Below, piece after piece: positions 6,587-13,008 of a DNA stretch of 13,008 bases. The translations under genes and the position numbers were made by a program. The DNA comes from Nitrosomonas sp. GTDB taxonomy: Bacteria > Pseudomonadota > Gammaproteobacteria > Burkholderiales > Nitrosomonadaceae. The notes beneath the pieces were generated by a model. That model worked only from the letters and a program-made list of their open reading frames with translations, had not been told where the DNA came from and did no database searches. The DNA lies in contig JAJFJI010000244.1 in NCBI GenBank assembly GCA_021774205.1, forward strand, positions 1 to 13,008. Reading direction: 5' to 3'. How positions within the stretch are numbered: position 1 is the stretch's first letter; each line of letters begins with the position of its first letter.

Positions 6587-7318
6587 ATGGAAAAAATTCG
6601 CTTATCCAAACTCATGTCTGAACAAGGGTTTTGTTCCCGTCGCGAAGCAGATCGATTTATCGAACGGGGATGGGTATCCGTAGACGGAGAATCAATATCC
6701 GAGCTAGGTTTCAAAATTTATCCGACACAAAAAATACAATTAAACAAAGCCGCTCAAATACAACAGCAACACCAAATAACTATCTTACTAAACAAGCCCG
6801 TCGGCTATGTTTCAGGGCAGGCTGAACCGGGTTACCAACCGGCCATCAACCTGATCAACCGTGAGTCCCAATTTATTGATAAAAAATTCCCACAGCGCTT
6901 TAACCAAGCACATCTAAAAAAACTTGCGCCTGCGGGACGACTGGATATTGATTCACAGGGTCTACTGGTAATGACCCAAGACGGGCGTATTGCAAAACAA
7001 CTTATTGGGAATGATTCAAAGATTGAGAAGGAATATCTGGTGAGGGTAGAAGGATCATTGCCCAGAGAGAAACTCGCATTATTGAATTATGGTTTAAGCT
7101 TGGATGGCCAAGCATTAAAACACGCACAGGTAAGCTGGCAAAATAAAGATCAACTACGCTTTATTTTAAAAGAAGGCAGAAAACGCCAAATTCGCCGCAT
7201 GTGCGAATTAGTAACACTGAAAGCTACCGGTTTAAAACGGGTACGTATTGGAAAAGTGAAGCTCGCTAATTTGCCGGAGGGAAAGTGGCGGTATTTGCGT
7301 GAGGATGAATTTTTTTAA
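6587..7318 (+). CDS. rRNA pseudouridine synthase, RluF/RluB-type (S4 domain)
   Basis: Isomerises a specific uridine to pseudouridine in ribosomal RNA. The 243-aa protein has an N-terminal S4 RNA-binding domain (about residues 1-60, MEKIRLSKLMSEQGFCSRRE). A RsuA/RluB/E/F catalytic domain follows, containing GRLDIDSQGLLVMTQDG with the catalytic aspartate D120. The basic segment EGRKRQIRRMCELV near the C terminus is a family hallmark. Overall character is closest to RluF (23S rRNA U2604 in E. coli), but I cannot separate RluF from RluB reliably by eye, so no symbol is given. The ATG at 6587 starts exactly at the S4 domain but has no clear ribosome binding site. It stands alone between a divergent rhodanese gene and a stretch of degenerate sequence; the A-rich codon use is in line with its neighbours. 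Confidence 0.92.
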   Translation: MEKIRLSKLMSEQGFCSRREADRFIERGWVSVDGESISELGFKIYPTQKIQLNKAAQIQQQHQITILLNKPVGYVSGQAEPGYQPAINLINRESQFIDKKFPQRFNQAHLKKLAPAGRLDIDSQGLLVMTQDGRIAKQLIGNDSKIEKEYLVRVEGSLPREKLALLNYGLSLDGQALKHAQVSWQNKDQLRFILKEGRKRQIRRMCELVTLKATGLKRVRIGKVKLANLPEGKWRYLREDEFF

Positions 7319-7322
7319 TGTG

Positions 7323-7460
7323 CCACTTAAAGTTAGCGTTTCGGAAGCCATTCATAAATGGCCGCGGCATCGATATCTTACTTTCCTCATGCGGCCCGCG
7401 AGCAATGAAAATTAATTCGCCGCCTGGCTTGGAAAGCAACACAAAAGGACGTCGCGGGCA
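7323..7460 (-). pseudogene. Possible gene remnant, minus strand
   Basis: Reading the minus strand from 7460, a frame opens just after tandem TGA stops (7466-7461) and encodes RPFVLLSKPGGELIFIARG, then GPHEESKISMPRPF. The KPGGELIFIARG segment resembles the strand-turn found late in many SAM-dependent methyltransferases, but this is a weak likeness over a short length. A neighbouring frame (DDDARDVLLCC) could be the preceding part after a frameshift. It has no start codon in context and runs on antisense into the pseudouridine synthase gene. It could equally be a chance open frame. Confidence 0.2.
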
Positions 7461-7625
7461 TCATCATCCAATTTATTGAAGCTAATTAATAAACATCAAA
7501 AGAAAATAGAAACCTACAAAAAAGAAGGCGATGCAATTTTAAATATTGCGAGCTTTGAAGACACCGGCGAAATTGCAGTAGAAGTGGACACCTTCCAACA
7601 GCTTATGACGCGGAAAAATCTATAA
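7416..7625 (+). pseudogene. C-terminal gene remnant of unknown family, plus strand
   Basis: A 69-codon open frame runs from the TAA at 7413-7415 to a TAA at 7623-7625. Its last 45 or so residues look like real protein: a charged helix (INKHQKKIETYKKEGDAI), then a strand-rich end (FEDTGEIAVEVDTFQQLM, then TRKNL). There is no ATG before the protein-like part; the only candidate start is a TTG at 7476 (49 aa) with no ribosome binding site. I do not recognise the family. It is best read as the surviving 3' end of a decayed gene, although a tiny real gene starting at TTG 7476 is not excluded. Confidence 0.35.
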
Positions 7626-7641
7626 TGGTAAAGTTTTTTTA

Positions 7642-8733
7642 TTAGACATTAAAACGAAAGTGCACTACATCACCGTCTTTAACAATATATTCTTTTCCTT
7701 CCAGGCGCATTTTTCCCGCTTCTTTTGCACCCTGCTCACCCTGGCAAGCAATAAAATCGTCATAAGCAATCACTTCCGCACGAATAAAGCCTCTTTCAAA
7801 GTCGGTATGTATAACACCAGCGGCTTGTGGGGCAGTATCGCCTTTGTGCATGGTCCATGCCCGTACTTCCTTAACACCAGCGGTAAAATAGGTCTGTAAT
7901 CCAAGCAACTGATAGGCTGCGCGAACTAAGCGATTTAATCCGGGTTCTTCTAAATTGATGTCGGTGAGAAACAACTGTTTGTCTTCATCAGACAATTCTG
8001 CAATTTCTGCTTCCAGTGACGCGCAGATCGCAACAACTGGCGCATCTTCGCTAGCAGCAAATTCTTGTACGCGTGTTAATAAGGGATTATTGTCAAAACC
8101 ATCATCGTCAACATTGGCCACATAAATAGCCGGTTTAGCAGTTAACAGACATAATGGTGCGAGGAGTAACTGCTGATCCTTGTCCAGTGCCAAGCTTCGA
8201 GCTGGCTTACCCTGATCAAGATGTGATCGCACCGTTTCCAACAACGCACATAGTTTGATAGCATCCTTGTTACCAGATTTTGCCAGCTTAGCTTCTCGTT
8301 GCAACGCTTTCTCAACGGTCGACAGATCAGCCAGCGCCAGTTCGGTTTGTATGATTTCTATGTCTGAAAGAGGGTCAACTTTTCCAGCAACATGAACCAC
8401 ATTATCATTCGCAAAACAACGCACCATATTGACAATGCCATCGGTTTCACGAATATTGGCAAGAAATTTGTTACCTAATCCTTCGCCTTTGGACGCACCC
8501 GCAACCAAGCCTGCAATATCAACGAATTCCACCGTAGCGGACTGTGTTTTCTGTGGCTTGACGATTTCGCTTAACTTTTGCAGGCGCGGGTCAGGTAGTT
8601 CAACAATACCAACATTGGGATCAATGGTGCAGAAAGGGTAATTCTCTGCAGCTATACCTGCTTTGGTCAATGCATTAAACAATGTTGATTTTCCAACATT
8701 GGGCAAGCCAACAATGCCACATTTCAGACTCAT
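7642..8733 (-). CDS. ychF: Obg-family nucleotide-binding protein YchF
   Basis: Conserved P-loop NTPase of the Obg group (OLA1 in eukaryotes) that prefers ATP over GTP, binds ribosomes and affects stress responses. The 363-aa length is standard. The P-loop GLPNVGKST is at residues 9-17, followed by the family-specific NYPFCTIDPNVGIVELPDPRL segment and the G3-type motif DIAGLVAGASKGEGLGNKFL. NVDDDGF replaces the usual NKxD guanine-specificity motif, as expected for YchF. A coiled-coil region follows, and the C-terminal TGS domain (about 280-363) ends in EYIVKDGDVVHFRFNV. The ATG at 8733 is 16 bases downstream of the pth stop, so the two are co-transcribed; pth-ychF is a widespread pair in proteobacteria. 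The ribosome binding site is weak (AAAGAG, rather distant). Confidence 0.98.
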   Translation of the reverse strand: MSLKCGIVGLPNVGKSTLFNALTKAGIAAENYPFCTIDPNVGIVELPDPRLQKLSEIVKPQKTQSATVEFVDIAGLVAGASKGEGLGNKFLANIRETDGIVNMVRCFANDNVVHVAGKVDPLSDIEIIQTELALADLSTVEKALQREAKLAKSGNKDAIKLCALLETVRSHLDQGKPARSLALDKDQQLLLAPLCLLTAKPAIYVANVDDDGFDNNPLLTRVQEFAASEDAPVVAICASLEAEIAELSDEDKQLFLTDINLEEPGLNRLVRAAYQLLGLQTYFTAGVKEVRAWTMHKGDTAPQAAGVIHTDFERGFIRAEVIAYDDFIACQGEQGAKEAGKMRLEGKEYIVKDGDVVHFRFNV

Positions 8734-8749
8734 TAACTATTGATTCTCT

Positions 8750-9319
8750 TTAGGGTTTGGTGTGTAGTTTTAGCATCGCTGCTTGGCAGTCGCCTTGCGC
8801 AATTAACGGCCATACGGCAAGACTTCGGTCGATAGCCTCATCAATGAGTGGCGCTTCATCCTGGCGTGGCGGGTGCAATACATAATTCACAACGGCATTT
8901 CGATCACCAGGGTGTCCAACACCAATACGCAAACGCCAGAATTCTTTGGTAGCAAGATGTGCGGCAATATCTTTGAGGCCATTGTGACCACCCAGACCGC
9001 CGCCCCATTTCAGCTTAGAGACACCTGGCGTCAAATCAAGTTCGTCATGAACCACAAGGATTTCTTTAGGCAATATTTTGTAATATTGACACAATGCCGA
9101 CACAGAACGCCCACTGGCATTCATAAAAGTCTGTGGTTCGAGTAACCACAATTGCGCCCCCTCCTGATTTACATTTGCGCATAGCCCATGAAACCGGGCT
9201 TCCGTCTTAAGTGCAACGTGCAATTGATCGGCCAACCGGGAGACCCAATGAAACCCAGCATTATGACGCGTATCCGCATATTTAATGCCGGGATTGCCAA
9301 GACCAACAATGAGTTTCAC
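8750..9319 (-). CDS. pth: Peptidyl-tRNA hydrolase
   Basis: Frees tRNA from peptidyl-tRNAs that drop off ribosomes; essential in most bacteria. I start it at GTG 9319 (189 aa), because this places KLIVGLGNPG at the N terminus as in other Pth proteins (E. coli 194 aa) and has GGAA upstream. A TTG at 9370 would add 17 residues of no family likeness. Visible catalytic and binding residues are N9, the TRHNAG motif with catalytic H19, FMNASG, and the VVHDELDL aspartate. GGGLGGHNGLKDI and RIGVGHP are also present as in the family. It follows the L25 gene by 92 bases and precedes ychF by 16. The gene order rplY-pth-ychF fits a translation-maintenance operon. Confidence 0.96.
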   Translation of the reverse strand: MKLIVGLGNPGIKYADTRHNAGFHWVSRLADQLHVALKTEARFHGLCANVNQEGAQLWLLEPQTFMNASGRSVSALCQYYKILPKEILVVHDELDLTPGVSKLKWGGGLGGHNGLKDIAAHLATKEFWRLRIGVGHPGDRNAVVNYVLHPPRQDEAPLIDEAIDRSLAVWPLIAQGDCQAAMLKLHTKP

Positions 9320-9411
9320 CGAAAATTCCAGGGTTGAATAATCTGAGTTACGCCTAACAATGACCCGCAAGTGTGCAGGCCATTAAACCGGAATTTAACA
9401 AAAATTCTATT

Positions 9412-10059
9412 TTATTCTGCTTCCTTCTTATCACTATCTTCGGTGCCTTCATCTGAAGCAACTCCTGCTTCAGCTTCTGCTGATACGACAGCACGTGGAA
9501 TAACAATCGTCACCACTGGTAGATCATCACCCTTGGCCAACGCTACAACCTCTACATTTTCAGGCACGACAAGATCGCTTAAATGCAACGTATGCCCTGC
9601 TGTTAACAATATCAGATCCACCGTTATAAATTCAGGCAAATCTTTTGGCATGCAAGAAATATCCACTTCAGTAAGTACATGGCTAACATTACCACCTGAA
9701 GTTTTCACACCGGGCGAGCTCTCGGCATTAACAAAGTGCAATGGTACTTTCACATGTATTTTCTTTTTCTGATCAACACGCTGAAAATCAACATGTAACA
9801 CTTGCTGTTTGAATGGATGCATCTGCGTGTCACGTAATAATACATGTTGCTTTTTACCCTCAACATCCATCATCAGGATGGACGCATGGAAGGCTTCGAG
9901 CCTGAGCTTATGAAACAAATTATTATGATCAAGCTCAATAGATTGAGCCGAATCTTTTCCACCATAAATAATCCCTGGCACTTTGCCAGAATTACGCAGG
10001 CGGCGGCTCGCACCTTTGCCCTGCAGCGTACGTTTGTTTGCACTGATTTCAATTTGCAT
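9412..10059 (-). CDS. rplY: 50S ribosomal protein L25 (general stress protein Ctc form)
   Basis: Binds 5S rRNA in the central protuberance of the large ribosomal subunit. The 215-aa protein is the long Ctc/TL5 type. An N-terminal L25 domain (about residues 1-95) starts MQIEISANKRTLQGKGASRR and includes KVPGIIYGG. A second beta-rich TL5 domain covers about 96-185, and an acidic tail (about 190-215, Glu/Asp/Ala rich) follows. The ATG at 10059 is chosen because GGAG (10070-10067) lies seven bases upstream and the L25 domain begins here; an upstream in-frame start at 10101 adds unrelated residues. It lies 172 bases after prs, enough for its own promoter, and the gap carries an inverted repeat at 10141-10166. 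Confidence 0.96.
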   Translation of the reverse strand: MQIEISANKRTLQGKGASRRLRNSGKVPGIIYGGKDSAQSIELDHNNLFHKLRLEAFHASILMMDVEGKKQHVLLRDTQMHPFKQQVLHVDFQRVDQKKKIHVKVPLHFVNAESSPGVKTSGGNVSHVLTEVDISCMPKDLPEFITVDLILLTAGHTLHLSDLVVPENVEVVALAKGDDLPVVTIVIPRAVVSAEAEAGVASDEGTEDSDKKEAE

Positions 10060-10140
10060 CTTACTTCTCCAAAACACGGTTATCCGCGACCAGACAACCA
10101 ACTAAAAAGGTAACTATCCAACTAACAACGATTTGACTCC

Positions 10141-10166
10141 ATAACCTCACGTGCTTTTCTGGTTAT
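10141..10166 (-). repeat. Inverted repeat in the rplY leader
   Basis: ATAACC (10141-10146) and GGTTAT (10161-10166) are perfect 6-base inverted copies around a 14-base loop that includes the palindrome CACGTG (10148-10153). It lies between prs and rplY, about 80 bases before the rplY start. It could be a leader hairpin or an operator; no T-run follows it, so it is not an intrinsic terminator. Confidence 0.35.
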
Positions 10167-10231
10167 AAAAGAAAACAGCAATAATCTAAATAATTACAAG
10201 GGTTTTGCTAATTTACTAAAAAAAATATTTC

Positions 10232-11182
10232 TTACTCGATAAATAACGAACTGATCGAGCTCTCATTACTAATCCGCAGCATTGTTTCAGCCAGCAGATT
10301 TGCTACACTTAGCTGACATATGCGGCTGCAATTCTGGGCATCCTCGCGTAATGGAATGGTATCAGTCACCACTAGCTTATCTAATTCAGAACTTTCAATA
10401 CGCCCCACTGCATCCCCCGATAGTACTGCGTGTGTGGAATAAGCCAACACGCTTTCCGCGCCTTCTTGTTTTAATACCTTGGCTGCTTCGCATAATGTGT
10501 TAGCGGTATCCACCAAATCATCAATAATAACGCATGTCCGGCCTCGGACTTCCCCAATAATATTCATCACCTTAGCTTCATTAGGTTTCGGTCGTCGCTT
10601 ATCAATAATTGCCAAGTCACATTCCAAACGCTTTGCCAGATGCCTGGCACGAACGACGCCGCCCACATCAGGCGAAACTACCACTAATTTCTGATAATCG
10701 TTTTTCCATACATCACCCAGCAAAATAGGCATGGCATAGATATTATCGACCGGCATATCAAAAAAGCCCTGAATTTGATCGGAATGCAAATCCATAGTCA
10801 AAACACGATCAATGCCAACGGTTGTCAACATATTTGCGACCACTTTGGCAGTAATCGGCACTCGTACTGAGCGCGGCCTTCTGTCCTGACGCGCATAACC
10901 AAAATAGGGAATCGCCGCGGTTATTCGTCCAGCAGAGGCACGTTTTAATGCATCCACCATTACCAAAATTTCCATTAAGGTATCATTTGTAGGTGTACAA
11001 GTTGATTGCAATACAAAAACATCCTTGCCACGAACATTTTCCAGAATTTCCACCATTATTTCGCCGTCACTAAAACGTCCGACGATTGCGCGTCCCAAGT
11101 GGATATTAAGGTGTTTGACAGTATCCTGCGCCAATTTTGGATTGGCAGTGCCGGTAAAAACCATCAAGCTGTCGTATGACAT
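10232..11182 (-). CDS. prs: Ribose-phosphate pyrophosphokinase
   Basis: Makes PRPP from ribose 5-phosphate and ATP, feeding purine, pyrimidine, histidine, tryptophan and NAD synthesis, and cytoplasmic. The 316-aa length and ordering match class I PRPP synthetases: the ATP-site segment RPRSVRVPITAK (about 102-113), the metal-binding DLHSDQIQGFF (131-141), the flexible-loop region VVSPDVGGVVRARHLAKRL (168-186), and the PRPP-binding loop DDLVDTANTL (221-230). In that loop an Asn stands where many homologues have Gly (DTAGTL), a small variation. The ATG at 11182 has GGTGA about ten bases upstream. It lies downstream of tRNA-Gln after a 150-base leader that carries repeats and a hairpin. The prs - rplY - pth - ychF order is a familiar betaproteobacterial cluster. 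Confidence 0.98.
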   Translation of the reverse strand: MSYDSLMVFTGTANPKLAQDTVKHLNIHLGRAIVGRFSDGEIMVEILENVRGKDVFVLQSTCTPTNDTLMEILVMVDALKRASAGRITAAIPYFGYARQDRRPRSVRVPITAKVVANMLTTVGIDRVLTMDLHSDQIQGFFDMPVDNIYAMPILLGDVWKNDYQKLVVVSPDVGGVVRARHLAKRLECDLAIIDKRRPKPNEAKVMNIIGEVRGRTCVIIDDLVDTANTLCEAAKVLKQEGAESVLAYSTHAVLSGDAVGRIESSELDKLVVTDTIPLREDAQNCSRICQLSVANLLAETMLRISNESSISSLFIE

Positions 11183-11332
11183 GTTTAATGTTTCACCGCT
11201 AAAGACTGGTAACTAGAGAACACAGGCTACTCCTGAAATGAAACTGATCAAACGATAAACAAACTGGCGATTGTTATCCAACAAACTGGGCTACTCCAAA
11301 ACATTGGTAGAAATGTTGGCACTTATAAAAAC
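11183..11332 (-). promoter_or_regulatory. prs leader with direct repeats and a hairpin
   Basis: Between tRNA-Gln and prs, AACAAACTGG occurs twice at 11258-11267 and 11280-11289 (22-base period). GGCTACTCC occurs twice at 11225-11233 and 11289-11297. An imperfect hairpin (8 pairs with a 2-base bulge) spans 11296-11319 just after the tRNA 3' end. No T-run follows the hairpin. The arrangement suggests a regulated or processed leader, but no known operator is recognised and no clear -35/-10 pair was found. Confidence 0.35.
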
Positions 11333-11407
11333 TGGCTGGGGAGGTAGGGATCGAACCTACGAATGCCGGAATCAAAATCCGGTGCCTTACCACTTGGCGA
11401 CTCCCCA
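11333..11407 (-). tRNA. tRNA-Gln (anticodon UUG), CCA encoded
   Basis: The minus strand folds as a cloverleaf. The acceptor stem is TGGGGAG (11407-11401) with CTCCCCA (11343-11337), followed by the discriminator G and an encoded CCA (11335-11333). The anticodon arm is CCGGA-TTTTGAT-TCCGG, placing TTG as the anticodon. The T arm contains GGTTCGATCC. The D arm GCCAAGTGGTAAGGC and the acceptor stem closely resemble E. coli tRNA-Gln. The 5' end lies only five bases after the ispE stop, so it must be cut out of an ispE-containing transcript unless a promoter lies inside ispE. Confidence 0.97.
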
Positions 11408-11412
11408 ATTCT

Positions 11413-12252
11413 TTATTCTAAATAATCATACATGGGATGATGATCCAACCCTTGCGCCACAAAACCATCCATACCGGCAGGAAGTTGCGCAAAAGCTGCA
11501 CGTGCTGCTGACTCTGCTTCAAATTCAGCAAATACGCATGCGCCAGAACCACTCATTGCCGCTATTGTAGTATTTTTCAGCTGTTTTAGCCACTCCAGAT
11601 ATACCACTACTTCAGGGTATTTCTGACATACTACCGATTCCAGATCGTTATGTCCCTGCCAGATGGAAAAGGGCGGTATTTTGATAGGAATCGTGTTACG
11701 TGTCAATTCCTTACTTGAAAAAACTTCGGCAGTTGAAATATGCAGTGGTGGAATTAACACCAAATACCAAGCTGGCGGCAATGTGATAGGCACAAGTTTC
11801 TCACCGACACCTTCTGCAAAGGCATTCTCGCCAAAAATAAATACCGGAACATCCGCGCCCAGTTGAAGTCCCAATTCTATCAATTGATTTTTATTGAAGT
11901 TCAGATTCCACAAATGATTGAGCGCCAATAATGTAGTTGCCGCATCGGAACTGCCGCCACCCAGGCCACCACCCAATGGAATCCGCTTCGTCAAAAAAAT
12001 TTCGACACCCTGATTTATCCCGCTCTTCTGTTGTAACAATTTTGCGGCGCGAATACACAAATCGCTTTCTTCAGGAACACCGGCTATGGGGTTATGCCGC
12101 TTGATGACGCCATCACCGCGCAAATTAAACCCTAATTGATCAGAGAAATCCAGCAAACGAAAAACGGTTTGCAACAAATGATAGCCATCATTTCTGCGCC
12201 CCGTCACATGCAAAAATAGATTAAGCTTAGCTGGCGCAGAAAATGTAAACAT
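11413..12252 (-). CDS. ispE: 4-diphosphocytidyl-2-C-methyl-D-erythritol kinase
   Basis: GHMP-family kinase of the MEP (non-mevalonate) isoprenoid pathway; phosphorylates the 2-hydroxyl of CDP-methylerythritol with ATP. The 279-aa protein has all three GHMP signatures: the N-terminal substrate segment APAKLNLFLHV with K9, the ATP-binding glycine loop PLGGGLGGGSSDAA (92-105), and the C-terminal MSGSGACVFAEF. LGADVPVFI supplies the catalytic aspartate D134. The ATG at 12252 opens the family consensus directly. It lies 42 bases after lolB on the same strand, across a perfect hairpin, and its stop is five bases from tRNA-Gln. The lolB-ispE pair is common in beta- and gammaproteobacteria. Confidence 0.97.
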   Translation of the reverse strand: MFTFSAPAKLNLFLHVTGRRNDGYHLLQTVFRLLDFSDQLGFNLRGDGVIKRHNPIAGVPEESDLCIRAAKLLQQKSGINQGVEIFLTKRIPLGGGLGGGSSDAATTLLALNHLWNLNFNKNQLIELGLQLGADVPVFIFGENAFAEGVGEKLVPITLPPAWYLVLIPPLHISTAEVFSSKELTRNTIPIKIPPFSIWQGHNDLESVVCQKYPEVVVYLEWLKQLKNTTIAAMSGSGACVFAEFEAESAARAAFAQLPAGMDGFVAQGLDHHPMYDYLE

Positions 12253-12273
12253 GGTTTTTTTGATTCAAGATTA

Positions 12274-12293
12274 GAAATGTATCGCTACATTTC
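12274..12293 (-). repeat. Perfect intercistronic hairpin, lolB-ispE, GCGA tetraloop
   Basis: On the transcribed (minus-strand) RNA, GAAAUGUA (12293-12286) and UACAUUUC (12281-12274) form eight perfect pairs closed by the tetraloop GCGA, a GNRA-type loop. It begins one base after the lolB stop codon and ends 21 bases before the ispE ATG. No U-run follows, so it is unlikely to be an intrinsic terminator. An mRNA-stability or processing element is more likely. Confidence 0.6.
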
Positions 12294-12294
12294 A

Positions 12295-12993
12295 TTAATT
12301 GACAGGTTGTCCAGCTTCCCAGTTATCTACGACTAACTTTATTCTAAGCGCTTCGTAATTAAGCACCAACACTCTAGGACGTGTTAGTTGCGCCGATTGT
12401 GTTGGAAAATAACTGGTATAGTTAATTTCCCAGCCATCCTGATTGATGGCCACTGCGCGCCCTTCGCTGTCTAAATGTTTTATAGCTACCGTAGCAGGAA
12501 AATGTTCACCCTGCACCCAATATTGTAATCCTGCCACAGGAATACGCCAACCTAAGACCCCTTCTGTCAATATTTCAATATCCGATGCAAAATAAACTTT
12601 CTGCTCGGAAGTTGTAAGGCGCGCACCTTCGTTATCCTGCACAATCTGCGCCATGACTTGACCTAACGGTGAAAGTAGAGAAATTTCATCGTCCAATCCG
12701 GCATGTTGCCAACGCACGCCGCCGGAAAATCGCTGTTTCTCATCACGCACCGAAATCCTTCCGATTAGACCAAAGTCAGCGGAAGAAGTATTCTCAGCAA
12801 TTGCGACAGGCTCAGTAATAATAATGCTCACCCCAACTGGTTTGGTTTCAATCATTGCACAACCAGCAATCAGGGGAAACAAGCAAATTAATATTTTCCA
12901 AACAGGATAAAAAAACAAACGACTGTCTGGTAATTGTCGGATTGCAGCAATCAACCTAAAAACTGCAATTAGATGGCATTTAGCGCGCGTCAC
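12295..12993 (-). CDS. lolB: Outer membrane lipoprotein receptor LolB
   Basis: Accepts lipoproteins from the periplasmic carrier LolA and inserts them into the outer membrane; itself a lipoprotein. A lipobox LIAGC places the lipidated cysteine at residue 45 of the longest form. The mature part has typical LolB segments: FGLIGRISVRDEKQRFSGGV, LLSPLGQVMAQI, and LGWRIPVAGLQYWVQGE. The start is uncertain. GTG 12993 gives a 44-residue signal peptide, long for a lipoprotein; in-frame TTG codons at 12954 and 12918 would give 31 or 19 residues. None has a strong ribosome binding site. A TAA (12996-12994) directly precedes the GTG and could be the stop of an upstream gene whose body lies outside the window. 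Betaproteobacteria often have a TPR-protein gene there, but only five codons are visible. The call of LolB is firm; only the N terminus is open. Confidence 0.9.
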   Translation of the reverse strand: MTRAKCHLIAVFRLIAAIRQLPDSRLFFYPVWKILICLFPLIAGCAMIETKPVGVSIIITEPVAIAENTSSADFGLIGRISVRDEKQRFSGGVRWQHAGLDDEISLLSPLGQVMAQIVQDNEGARLTTSEQKVYFASDIEILTEGVLGWRIPVAGLQYWVQGEHFPATVAIKHLDSEGRAVAINQDGWEINYTSYFPTQSAQLTRPRVLVLNYEALRIKLVVDNWEAGQPVN

Positions 12994-13008
12994 TTATTGT
13001 TTCTGAAA

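Larger units (their letters stand above)
7319..7641. other. Gene-free stretch with degenerate coding remnants
   Basis: This 323-base region lies between the convergent pseudouridine synthase and ychF genes. It holds no intact gene, tRNA or obvious terminator. Protein-like frames without proper starts occur on the plus strand (7416-7625) and, less convincingly, on the minus strand (7323-7460); these are listed separately. Confidence 0.6.

Noticed and set aside
7406..7480. Short ATG frame ending in a His-rich stretch (about 24 codons)
   Set aside because: No ribosome binding site, no family likeness, and it overlaps the more protein-like frame 7416-7625.
9371..9772. Plus-strand open frame of 133 codons, Ser/Thr rich
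   Set aside because: Antisense to rplY; its Ser/Thr/Ala richness is the mirror of the acidic L25 tail codons.
11271..11570. Plus-strand open frame of 99 codons
   Set aside because: Runs antisense through tRNA-Gln and the ispE 3' end; the middle part is simply the translated complement of the tRNA.
1..13008. Search for CRISPR repeats, insertion-sequence ends, prophage genes, toxin-antitoxin or defence genes
   Set aside because: No regularly spaced repeats, transposase motifs, integrase or phage genes, or recognisable defence domains; the genes present are core housekeeping functions.

Overview
The window reads as chromosomal backbone of a Gram-negative bacterium, most likely a betaproteobacterium and plausibly a Nitrosomonas-like member of the Nitrosomonadales. 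The evidence is the block lolB - ispE - tRNA-Gln - prs - rplY(ctc) - pth - ychF, an order I know from betaproteobacteria, together with a TolC-family outer membrane protein, a LolB lipoprotein receptor, the MEP isoprenoid pathway and a proteobacterial-type rnpB. The lineage is an inference from gene order and protein character; no database was consulted.

Left part (1-3009, minus strand): the RNase P RNA with its own promoter, a two-CBS-domain protein, a TolC-type outer membrane efflux/secretion protein and a divergent protein-L-isoaspartate methyltransferase-like gene. Middle (3083-5982, plus strand): a TPP riboswitch whose expression platform can hide the ribosome binding site of thiC, then thiC and, 46 bases on with no visible terminator, uppP (undecaprenyl-diphosphate phosphatase). 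Convergent to uppP is a single-domain rhodanese (6012-6464, minus); the stop codons of both genes lie in one perfect inverted repeat. A RluF/RluB-type rRNA pseudouridine synthase follows on the plus strand (6587-7318).

Positions 7319-7641 hold no intact gene, only frames that look like decayed coding sequence on both strands. Right part (7642-13008, minus strand): lolB, ispE and tRNA-Gln(UUG) are packed tightly (42 and 5 bases apart). They are followed by prs, rplY, pth and ychF, a translation- and nucleotide-oriented cluster read right to left.

Functionally this is housekeeping: thiamine pyrimidine synthesis under thiamine feedback, lipid-carrier recycling for the cell wall, isoprenoid precursor synthesis (IspE, which ultimately supplies the UppP substrate), lipoprotein sorting, PRPP synthesis, and translation or RNA maintenance (RNase P, tRNA-Gln, Pth, L25, YchF, pseudouridine synthase). 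I found no insertion sequence, prophage, CRISPR array, defence island or new multi-gene system. The points worth a second look are small: regulatory hairpins, an unusual riboswitch-led thiC-uppP pair, gene remnants, and a methyltransferase with a changed family motif.
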